This document shows positions 30,826 to 38,395 of a stretch of 42,509 bases of DNA, one piece after another (positions within the stretch are counted from its first letter, which is position 1; the number at the start of each line of letters is the position of its first letter). The notes beneath the pieces are model-generated. The model saw only the letters and a program-made list of their open reading frames with translations. It had not been told where the DNA came from and did no database searches. The stretch lies in NCBI GenBank assembly GCA_947168075.1, contig CAMVKK010000003.1:1-42509 (forward strand). Reading direction: 5' to 3'. This DNA is from an uncultured Alphaproteobacteria bacterium. GTDB lineage: Bacteria > Pseudomonadota > Alphaproteobacteria > Rs-D84. The position numbers and the translations under genes are program-made.

Positions 30826-30888
30826 TATGCCCCCTATTGAAAATATTCTTTCCCGGCCCCAGAATTAAGTCATGTTAAGGGGGGCATA
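30826..30888 (+). promoter_or_regulatory. Inverted repeat that can sequester the Shine-Dalgarno of the HTH gene
   Basis: TATGCCCCCT (30826-30835) vs AGGGGGGCATA (30878-30888) immediately upstream of ATG at 30890. Confidence 0.55.
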
Positions 30889-30889
30889 A

Positions 30890-31144
30890 ATGACACATGA
30901 CCAAATATGGACAGCAATAGAAAAGTTCGCAACCGAACACGGTATGTCTTGTTCTGGACTTGCGCGGTTCAGTGGTTTGGACCCAACAACATTTAATCGC
31001 AGTAAACGGTGGTCAAAGTTTGGTCAGCCACGTTGGCCATCGACCGGCAGTATTGCAAAAATACTTGCATCAACCGGTCAAAACATAGGCGATTTTGTAA
31101 AATACATTCACGACGATAAAAAGAACCCGGATAATCAGAGATAA
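30890..31144 (+). CDS. Small HTH protein resembling the DNA-binding domain of phage-type/S24 repressors
   Basis: IWTAIEKFATEHGMSCSGLARFSGLDPTTFNRSKRWSKFGQPRWPSTGSIAKILASTG; no peptidase domain. Confidence 0.75.
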   Translation: MTHDQIWTAIEKFATEHGMSCSGLARFSGLDPTTFNRSKRWSKFGQPRWPSTGSIAKILASTGQNIGDFVKYIHDDKKNPDNQR

Positions 31145-31174
31145 AAAAACCGGCAACTGCCGGTTTTTATTTTG
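31143..31174. terminator. Bidirectional terminator between convergent genes
   Basis: AAAAAAACCGGCAACTGCCGGTTTTTATTTT. Confidence 0.8.
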
Positions 31175-32006
31175 TTTTTTGTGCATCTAATTCTTTTATG
31201 CACTTTGATAAACTTTTTTTCCAATGGTCTATTTCCAGCCCAAATGTTTTTTGAATGTCTGATTTATCAAGAACACTGTAAAATGGCCGCTTCGCGCGCG
31301 TTGGATATTCATCTGAACTTATCGGATTTACTTTACAATTCAAACCTGACATTTCCATAATTTCGGTTGCAAAATCATACCACGAACAAACACCACTGTT
31401 TGTAAAATGATAAATACCACGATTATCCATATTTATTTGTGGTAAAATTTTAACAATAGCCGCCGCTAAATCACCGGCGTATGTCGGCGAACCAATTTGA
31501 TCAGTAACTACATTTATTGATTTTTTTTCAGACCCTAATCTGCGCATCGTCTTTACAAAATTGTTTCCATACGGCGAATAAAGCCACGCAGTACGAATAA
31601 TTGTAGCCACATATGCGTTTTCCAACACAGCCGTTTCGCCCGCCAGTTTTGTTTTACCATATACAGATACCGGGTTTGGCATATCTTTTGGTGTATACGG
31701 TTTGTGTGCCGTACCGTCAAAAACATAATCTGTGGAAATATGAATTATTTTTGCACCACTGCGTGCCAAATTACGCGGACCATCGACATTTATTTTAGTT
31801 GCCATTTCAACATCATCTTCGGCACGGTCAACGGCGGTATATGCCGCACAATTTATAATTGTTTTAATTCTGTTTAATACAACAAAACGCCGCACAGCCA
31901 ATTCATTGGTTATATCTAATTCATTGACATCTGTTTTAATTGCATTTGGTAATAATTTGGATAATTCTGTCCCCAGTTGACCATTAGCGCCCGTGATTAA
32001 TAACAT
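31167..32006 (-). CDS. rfbD: dTDP-4-dehydrorhamnose reductase
   Basis: LLITGANGQLGTELSKLLP, NCAAYTAVDRAEDD, HISTDYVFDGTAHKPYTPKDMPNPVSVYGKTKLAGE, RTAWLYSPYGNNFVKTM. Confidence 0.95.
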   Translation of the reverse strand: MLLITGANGQLGTELSKLLPNAIKTDVNELDITNELAVRRFVVLNRIKTIINCAAYTAVDRAEDDVEMATKINVDGPRNLARSGAKIIHISTDYVFDGTAHKPYTPKDMPNPVSVYGKTKLAGETAVLENAYVATIIRTAWLYSPYGNNFVKTMRRLGSEKKSINVVTDQIGSPTYAGDLAAAIVKILPQINMDNRGIYHFTNSGVCSWYDFATEIMEMSGLNCKVNPISSDEYPTRAKRPFYSVLDKSDIQKTFGLEIDHWKKSLSKCIKELDAQKTK

Positions 32007-32023
32007 TTTTTACCTTTTTTATT

Positions 32024-32584
32024 TTATCTGGTTTTTGGAATTTTATACTGAATATCTCTTAATGTTTTGGCTATTCTGTCTTTTTCAGAAACTATGATTT
32101 TATCCGCCGGTACACGCCAGTCTATATTAATATCCGGATCATCATAACGAATACCAAATTCAGATTCTTTGCAATAAAAATTATCGCATTTATATGCAAA
32201 TACAGCCGTTGGCGATAATACAGAAAACCCATGCAAAAATCCGCGTGGTATAAATAACTGTTTTTTATTTTCACCCGATAATTCAACCGCAATATGTTTT
32301 CCAAATGTCGGCGAATTTTTACGAAAATCAACCGCGACATCCAACACAGTGCCATATAAACAACGAACTAATTTTGCCTGGGCATGGTTACCCAACTGAC
32401 AATGCAAACCGCGCACAACACCGTATGATGAACTGGACTGATTATCTTGGACAAAATTATATTCCATGCCGTGCAGAATAAATTCAGATTTATTATAACT
32501 TTCGAAAAAATACCCACGATCATCTTTGAATACTTTTGGTTCAACAATGATTACACCGGGTAAATCAGTTTTTATAAAATTCAT
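32024..32584 (-). CDS. rfbC: dTDP-4-dehydrorhamnose 3,5-epimerase
   Basis: VIIVEPKVFKDDRGYFFESYNKSEF, FVQDNQSSSSYGVVRGLHCQ, VAVDFRKNSPTFG, LFIPRGFLHGFSVLS. Confidence 0.95.
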   Translation of the reverse strand: MNFIKTDLPGVIIVEPKVFKDDRGYFFESYNKSEFILHGMEYNFVQDNQSSSSYGVVRGLHCQLGNHAQAKLVRCLYGTVLDVAVDFRKNSPTFGKHIAVELSGENKKQLFIPRGFLHGFSVLSPTAVFAYKCDNFYCKESEFGIRYDDPDINIDWRVPADKIIVSEKDRIAKTLRDIQYKIPKTR

Positions 32585-32672
32585 TTTTTACCACCACTGT
32601 TATTACTAATTCAGCAGTATAGTAGTAAAAAAATAGCAAAATACAACACTAAATAATAAAATTGTCAAATTG

Positions 32673-33299
32673 TTATAAAAGGCATTTTTTTAATTCTGAA
32701 TAGTCTTCGGCTTGGTCGATTAATTTATTTTTTATTTCTTCGGCGGCGTGGATTTTCTGCATAGTTAAAACTATATCAGGATGAGATTGCAATTCATTGT
32801 TAATTTTTTCAACCGCCGCATCTATATCAGATTTATCTTTTATAAAAACAGGCATAATTGAATCAGCCGCCGAATATATCGCATTATGCAGTTCTGTTTT
32901 ATTATCATCAATCACAGATAAATATGCGTTTATGTGCATGTTTTCGTGGTTCAGAATAGCATTATACGAACATGTTTTTGGATTATGTCTTATATCAACC
33001 TGGACCAAAAAATCATTATATCCAATAGTTGCATCAACAGATTTAAGCGCGACACAAAAACCATTATCCACGGGATTTATTGTTGTATTAATATCATAAT
33101 TATCAACCATTGTTGCAATAACATTACCGTGTAATAAATCCATTGGCTTTCGTGGTTGAACAACTGTTTTTGTCCAATTGGGTGTATTAATTGTAATTTT
33201 TGGTTTTATTTTGTATGTGGTGCATTCGCCCGCATTGGCGATACTAATAAAACCAAAAATAAATAATAAAACAGATAAAAAACGAATATTTTTAAACAT
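32673..33299 (-). CDS. Secreted protein with HExxH-like motif, possible DUF922-like metalloprotease
   Basis: Signal peptide MFKNIRFLSVLLFIFGFISIANA; NHENMHINAYL (HExMH). Overlaps the virB4 stop by 8 nt. ORF track extends to 33425. Confidence 0.6.
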   Translation of the reverse strand: MFKNIRFLSVLLFIFGFISIANAGECTTYKIKPKITINTPNWTKTVVQPRKPMDLLHGNVIATMVDNYDINTTINPVDNGFCVALKSVDATIGYNDFLVQVDIRHNPKTCSYNAILNHENMHINAYLSVIDDNKTELHNAIYSAADSIMPVFIKDKSDIDAAVEKINNELQSHPDIVLTMQKIHAAEEIKNKLIDQAEDYSELKKCLL

Positions 33300-35712
33300 T
33301 ACCACCGGACTGTTTTTTAAGATATTCAGATACAAAGTTTGTTCCGTACATTTTATATAATTCTTCTGCCAACAGTACAGATGGACGACCCGATTCAAAC
33401 AGTCGCAATAAATTACCCAAACCACCCAATTCTGTATTTAATATGACAGATTCGCCATTGACCGGCCGCGATAACAATACAGCACGTTTAAGGTTTGGAT
33501 AGGCTTTACCCTGGATAAATGCCATTTCCAACGGATTTAAATTCCAATGTGCATAATCCGCCGCGTCCGCCGCCGGATTACGGAAGAATAATACTGTTTG
33601 CGCCTGGCCACGAACAACATCACCGATACCTAACTTGTCTAAAATATTTGCGCGTTGGAACGCAACCATATATGCCTGACGGTTTTTGCGTCCCTCTTGC
33701 AGACCCGCAATAAAATTATCACGGAACATTTTATTTTCTAACATAGGCGCTGTTTCATCAATCATAATAAGCGATGGATTTCCACCGGATACAGTTGTTG
33801 TATTTATACGATGCAAAATGTATGAAATAACTGCGGGCGATAAAACCTCGTCTTGTAAAATTTCTGTAAAATCAAATGTAGTAAGCCGCGCCCCCAGATC
33901 CAGTGTATCTGATTCTTCGTTAAATATATCGCCATACTGCAACGGATCAACCCACTTTTTAAGTGCAGCGCGCATTTGACCAGATGATGAAAAACAACTT
34001 TCCCATAAATTTTTAAGTAATCTGTCTTTGCCAGATAAATAATCAAAATTAACCGATACAGCGCGCGCAATTTCATCGGCAGATTGTGGATCACCTTGGC
34101 CCGATATAATTGCAAACCAACGCCGTAAAAATGCCCTGTTTTCCGCCGTATCCGGCATTTTTAATGGATTAAGCCGTGTTTCAAATGATTTTTCAACGGT
34201 ATTTTCAGCCTTTTCTTTACCCTGCATAGTAATATATTTACCACCCACAGAAAGTGTAAATATTTCCGCCCCTTTGTTCCGGTCAAAGAAAAACGCTTTT
34301 AATTTAGGATGACGCAATGATTGCGCAATAAGAAAACTGAATAATGTTGTTTTACCGCCACCCGTTGGACCAATGGTCAGTGTATGCCCCACCGCCGCGG
34401 GTTTATCAGATACATGGAATTGGAACATATATGGCGTACCCTGGGCAGTTGGGAAAACAACCAATGGTCCCGGACCCCAGTCAGAATTTTCAACACCGCG
34501 TGGGGTACTGGACATAGGAATACAAATCGCCGCAGTTTTTGAAAGTAACTTAAAACTGCGCGGGAAAGTATCAAATCCCGGAATTTGTGCAAACCAAGCA
34601 ACCTTTGACGCAAAAGATTCAACAATTGGCGATACACCAAATGACGCAGCAATTTTCTTGAATTCATCAATATATTTATTAAGTTCATCTATTGTAGCGC
34701 CAAACAAAATAAACAATGGATAGTAATTAACCAAACTTTGATTACCAGAAATATTTTCATCCATTGCGCTTTGGGCTTCGTCAACCTGTTCCAATGCAGA
34801 TGTTTGTTTTTCATCGGCGGTTGCGCGCCGCTGACGCAGTGTTATTTCAACATCGGTATTTCCCATAATATGAAAACCGTTCATACAAATCATTTCTGTT
34901 TGTATTGTCGATATTGAATTAAAGAAATCTTCGTCCAAATAATCCGGCGAAATACGGAAAGATATAGTCGCCGCAAATGTTTGAGAATCGCCACTGGTAT
35001 ATCTTATTAAACCATTATTTTCAAAATACACATTATCAACCGCCACATTTTCAGATACTTTATTATCAGCCACCGCCGGGAACGGTTTTGTTACAGGCGA
35101 TAATATCCGGCCAAAAAACCGCGCCATATTATCAGATGATTTATTCTTTAATAATTTTGGTTTATATGCCGCCAAAATTGATTCGATATAATTACCATAT
35201 TGATTTAATTTATCACGCGCCCCAGAACCCGACACAGACAAAACAATATAATAATTATTTAAAAATATCCGTAACCCTTGGGACCGCCATTTGTTATAAA
35301 TACCCTGCAACACAGGCTGATCAAATTCATAGTCCATATTATCATTTGCCGCATCGCGCACCATATAAAATCGTAATATAACATTTGGATCGCGAATTTG
35401 ATTAAATAACTGTGTCCGTAAATCCAGGAATTTTTCCCGTGTGGCGTTATCCTGCATACTGGTCTGGACCCCTGAAACACGATAAACACGAACCAACGAC
35501 CCATCGGTTAATTCCAAAGAATCATCGTTAAATACACGTTTAAACGGTAAATACTGCGCATAATGTGCATATCCAAAATTCGGAAAAATTCGCCGTGTTA
35601 ATGCCGGTAAAAACATCATAAGAACAATAAATACAAAAATCACCGCCATAACCAGTATTGTCATGGTAATCGAGTATCCACCGCCGGCAAAATAATTCAA
35701 AAATCCATCCAT
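33292..35712 (-). CDS. virB4: Type IV secretion system ATPase VirB4/TraC/TrbE family
   Basis: Walker A TIGPTGGGKTTLFSFLIAQSLRH; Walker B-like SLIMIDETAPML; QEGRKNRQAYMVAFQ; VirB4-like N-terminal domain. Confidence 0.9.
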   Translation of the reverse strand: MDGFLNYFAGGGYSITMTILVMAVIFVFIVLMMFLPALTRRIFPNFGYAHYAQYLPFKRVFNDDSLELTDGSLVRVYRVSGVQTSMQDNATREKFLDLRTQLFNQIRDPNVILRFYMVRDAANDNMDYEFDQPVLQGIYNKWRSQGLRIFLNNYYIVLSVSGSGARDKLNQYGNYIESILAAYKPKLLKNKSSDNMARFFGRILSPVTKPFPAVADNKVSENVAVDNVYFENNGLIRYTSGDSQTFAATISFRISPDYLDEDFFNSISTIQTEMICMNGFHIMGNTDVEITLRQRRATADEKQTSALEQVDEAQSAMDENISGNQSLVNYYPLFILFGATIDELNKYIDEFKKIAASFGVSPIVESFASKVAWFAQIPGFDTFPRSFKLLSKTAAICIPMSSTPRGVENSDWGPGPLVVFPTAQGTPYMFQFHVSDKPAAVGHTLTIGPTGGGKTTLFSFLIAQSLRHPKLKAFFFDRNKGAEIFTLSVGGKYITMQGKEKAENTVEKSFETRLNPLKMPDTAENRAFLRRWFAIISGQGDPQSADEIARAVSVNFDYLSGKDRLLKNLWESCFSSSGQMRAALKKWVDPLQYGDIFNEESDTLDLGARLTTFDFTEILQDEVLSPAVISYILHRINTTTVSGGNPSLIMIDETAPMLENKMFRDNFIAGLQEGRKNRQAYMVAFQRANILDKLGIGDVVRGQAQTVLFFRNPAADAADYAHWNLNPLEMAFIQGKAYPNLKRAVLLSRPVNGESVILNTELGGLGNLLRLFESGRPSVLLAEELYKMYGTNFVSEYLKKQSGGNV

Positions 35713-36009
35713 TTATGCCACCAACCGTCCCGGTATTTTCTGTTTAAACAACTGTATTTTTGCCGCAACAATCTGACCCAGTTGCGGATCACGTTTAGAA
35801 TAAATCGCTAAAATCGAATGAACTATTATTACCGATATTAAAAAATACAGTGGATTTATTGCCATTTTTCCACCACTGGTTATTAAACCAATTACAAAAA
35901 AAACAATAAAAACAAGGAATTGAACAGCAAAATTAATCACAGCAAGATTGTACGGCACATAAAATATGCGCGCAGGATTTGCCAATGCTTTTAATACTTG
36001 CTGTTTCAT
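35713..36009 (-). CDS. virB3: VirB3-like T4SS inner-membrane protein
   Basis: Short two-TM protein (YNLAVINFAVQFLVFIVFFVIGLI; YFLISVIIVHSILAIYSKRDPQLGQIV) immediately upstream of virB4. ORF track extends to 36057. Confidence 0.75.
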   Translation of the reverse strand: MKQQVLKALANPARIFYVPYNLAVINFAVQFLVFIVFFVIGLITSGGKMAINPLYFLISVIIVHSILAIYSKRDPQLGQIVAAKIQLFKQKIPGRLVA

Positions 36010-36038
36010 TTTCTCTCCGGATGATTGAATTATAATAA

Positions 36039-36234
36039 TTTCAACAATTTTTAACAAGCATAAAAAACAAAATATTAAAAATGTTTAAATTGTTGAAAAA
36101 TAATGACTTTTTCAACATGTTAAAAATTACCGTTAATTTTCAACATGTTAACAAAAAAACGCCGGAAATACAGAAAAAAATTGTTAAAAAACTGTTGATA
36201 AAAATATAAAAAATCGTTTTCAACAATTTCAACA
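36039..36234. repeat. AT-rich intergenic cluster of TTTCAACA / TGTTGAAA motifs
   Basis: TTTCAACA-type motifs near 36039, 36091(rc), 36110, 36138, 36218 and 36227, plus TGTTGATAA at 36193; two copies of TTTTCAACATGTTAA spaced 28 bp apart. Confidence 0.8.
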
Positions 36235-36270
36235 GGCACAATAAAAACAACAAAAATTTATAATAAATAT

Positions 36271-36298
36271 TTGATTTTTTGTAAAAAGCGGTTATAAT
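36271..36298 (+). promoter_or_regulatory. Sigma70-type promoter of rpmJ
   Basis: TTGATT (36271-36276), 16-nt spacer, TATAAT (36293-36298). Confidence 0.7.
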
Positions 36299-36321
36299 CG
36301 CCCTGCAAAAAGGATTTAGAC

Positions 36322-36456
36322 ATGAAATTTTTAAGTTCGTTAAAGGCTTGGAAAAAACGCGGCAATATTAAACAAATTCGCCGTGGTAAACAGGTTATCT
36401 TGATTGATCCAGATAATCCGAAATTGAAAGCAAAGCAAGGCTTTAAGAAAAAATAA
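36322..36456 (+). CDS. rpmJ: 50S ribosomal protein L36 (short ORF absent from the supplied ORF track)
   Basis: 44 aa: MKFLSSLKAWKKRGNIKQIRRGKQVILIDPDNPKLKAKQGFKKK; matches the L36 pattern MKVxSSLKxxKxR...IxRRxGxVyVIxxxNPrfKArQG; AAAAAGGA upstream. Confidence 0.9.
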   Translation: MKFLSSLKAWKKRGNIKQIRRGKQVILIDPDNPKLKAKQGFKKK

Positions 36457-36464
36457 ATCCATAT

Positions 36465-36490
36465 CGCGCACTTTGCGCGGGGAATTTTTT
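36465..36490 (+). terminator. rpmJ terminator 1
   Basis: CGCGCA-CTT-TGCGCG followed by GGGAATTTTTT. Confidence 0.65.
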
Positions 36491-36493
36491 GGT

Positions 36494-36529
36494 ATTCCGT
36501 GGGGCAATTGTTCCGCGGAATATTTTTTT
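36494..36529 (+). terminator. rpmJ terminator 2
   Basis: ATTCCGTGG-GGCAATTGTT-CCGCGGAAT followed by ATTTTTTT. Confidence 0.8.
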
Positions 36530-36534
36530 ATACA

Positions 36535-37215
36535 TTAAAATAATGAAAAATCGTTTATAAAAGCTTCGCGTATAACTTGGTCTATTTCCAGTGTACCCAA
36601 ACCGGCGGCACGCAAATATTCAATTTGAACCTGTTTTGGTGAATAAATAGATGCACTGTGATCGGCATTTGTCGGAACTGATGAAATTCGTTGTGCCGGT
36701 AAAAATTCTATTTTGGCATCCCGCGCCGCCACCGCATTAAAATTAATGTCTGAATTACAGTCTGAACAATTTTTATCAATAATCGCGACACCCGATAATT
36801 TTGAAATACTGTTTTTATTCGCAATTAATTTATTTTCTAAAAAAATCCCAGTGTTTGCCGACAAATGATGCGCCGTGCAATCGTATGTTAAATTATCATA
36901 ATTATCCAATAAAATATGACCATAAAAATCAGAATTTTTCCCGGTGTTTTTTATAAAAATATTAAAAAAAGCCGGCTTTTTATTTTTTATATTTACAGAT
37001 AAACAAACTTTCTGATTTGGCACATTTATATCAATATTTAACCGGTGTTTGCCGGCAATTTCGCCAACATATATAATATGTACTGGTAAATCATAATTTT
37101 TATCAATCGCGCCATTTGGCAAAGTTGATAAATCTGCACAATATTCACCATTGCGGTAAACAATTGTTTCCGCAGGAAATGGTTTTATGTTGAAATCGTC
37201 CCATATGTATGACAT
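36535..37215 (-). CDS. Short SufD/SufB-family protein
   Basis: C-terminal IEFLPAQRISSVPTNADHSASIYSPKQVQIEYLRAAGLGTLEIDQVIREAFI matches the SufB/SufD C-terminus (SHGAT...YLRSRGL). Start at MSYIWDDF; ORF track extends to 37335 into ychF. Confidence 0.7.
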   Translation of the reverse strand: MSYIWDDFNIKPFPAETIVYRNGEYCADLSTLPNGAIDKNYDLPVHIIYVGEIAGKHRLNIDINVPNQKVCLSVNIKNKKPAFFNIFIKNTGKNSDFYGHILLDNYDNLTYDCTAHHLSANTGIFLENKLIANKNSISKLSGVAIIDKNCSDCNSDINFNAVAARDAKIEFLPAQRISSVPTNADHSASIYSPKQVQIEYLRAAGLGTLEIDQVIREAFINDFSLF

Positions 37216-37242
37216 ATTACTGGCATTATAAAGGATTTTTAA

Positions 37243-38325
37243 ATGGGATTCAATTGTGGAATTGTCGGGTTGCCAAATGTTGGTAAATCTACACTGTTTA
37301 ATGCGTTGACACAAAGTGCCGCCGCGGACGCGCAAAATTATCCGTTTTGCACTATTGAACCAAATACAGGGCGTGTTGTTGTTCCGGATGAAACATTTCT
37401 GGCGTTGGCGGTAAGTGTGAATTCTGCTAAAATTGTACCGACCCAGTTGGAAATAGTCGATATTGCCGGGTTGGTCAAGGGTGCGTCAAATGGCGAAGGT
37501 TTGGGTAATAAATTCCTGGGCAATATTTTATCAACGGATGCTATTATTCATGTTGTTCGGTGTTTTGAAAATGATGATATTGTTCATGTTAATGGCAAAA
37601 TTGACCCATTGTCCGATATTGATACAATTGAAACAGAATTGGCATTGGCGGATCTTGAAAGTCTGGACCAGCAAATAAAAAAATTGGAAAAGAAAGTACA
37701 TGGGTTGGATAAAAATGCCGTAAAATTACTGGCGGATGCAAATATTATTAAATCTGGCCTGGAATCGGGGGTACCGGCACGTAAATCGGGGGTGGATACA
37801 TCACCGTTTAATTTACTTACTGCAAAGCCTGTTATTTATGTATGTAATGTTGACGAAGATTCCGCCGCAACTGGCAATAAATATTCCGATATGGTGAAAA
37901 ATAAATTTGGTGGGTCGGATTCACCGGTATTAATAATTTCATCAAAAATAGAAATGGAAATAGCACAAATTGTTGACCCGGCTGAACGTAAAATGTTTTT
38001 AACCGAACTGGGGTTAAACGAATCTGGGCTGGATCAGGTTATAAAGACTGGTTATAAAACACTGGGGTTGCAAACTTTTTATACCATTGGACCAAAAGAA
38101 TCGCATGCATGGACAATAACACGCGGTATGACCGCACCCCAAGCCGCCGGCAAGATTCATACAGATTTTGAAAAGGGTTTTATTCGTGCTGAAATCATAT
38201 CACCATCTGACTGGTTAGAACTGGGCGGTGAATTAGCGGTCAAAGAAGCCGGCAAAATGCGTACTGTTGGCCGTGATTATGTTATGCAGGATGGCGATAT
38301 TTGCCATTTCTTATTTAATAATTAA
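37243..38325 (+). CDS. ychF: Ribosome-binding ATPase YchF/OLA1
   Basis: FNCGIVGLPNVGKSTLFNALT, YPFCTIEPNTG, DIAGLVKGASNGEGLGNKFL, C-terminal TGS domain (GKIHTDFEKGFIRAE, GRDYVMQDGDICHFLFN). Confidence 0.97.
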   Translation: MGFNCGIVGLPNVGKSTLFNALTQSAAADAQNYPFCTIEPNTGRVVVPDETFLALAVSVNSAKIVPTQLEIVDIAGLVKGASNGEGLGNKFLGNILSTDAIIHVVRCFENDDIVHVNGKIDPLSDIDTIETELALADLESLDQQIKKLEKKVHGLDKNAVKLLADANIIKSGLESGVPARKSGVDTSPFNLLTAKPVIYVCNVDEDSAATGNKYSDMVKNKFGGSDSPVLIISSKIEMEIAQIVDPAERKMFLTELGLNESGLDQVIKTGYKTLGLQTFYTIGPKESHAWTITRGMTAPQAAGKIHTDFEKGFIRAEIISPSDWLELGGELAVKEAGKMRTVGRDYVMQDGDICHFLFNN

Positions 38326-38350
38326 TATTAAATAAAATGTTTTAACTATT

Positions 38351-38382
38351 AAAAAAACACCGGCATTTACCGGTGTTTTTTT
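38351..38382. terminator. Bidirectional terminator between convergent genes
   Basis: AAAAAAACACCGGCATTTACCGGTGTTTTTTTA. Confidence 0.85.
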
Positions 38383-38395
38383 ATATAACAAACAA

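Noticed and set aside
32673-36009. Complete type IV secretion system or conjugative element
   Set aside because: Only virB3 and virB4 are recognisable; no relaxase, coupling protein, integrase or other virB genes in the window.
36010-36321. Chromosomal replication origin (oriC)
   Set aside because: AT-rich with repeated TGTTGAW motifs, but no array of good DnaA boxes, no dnaA/hemE/parAB neighbours and no strand-bias switch; kept only as a motif-cluster finding.
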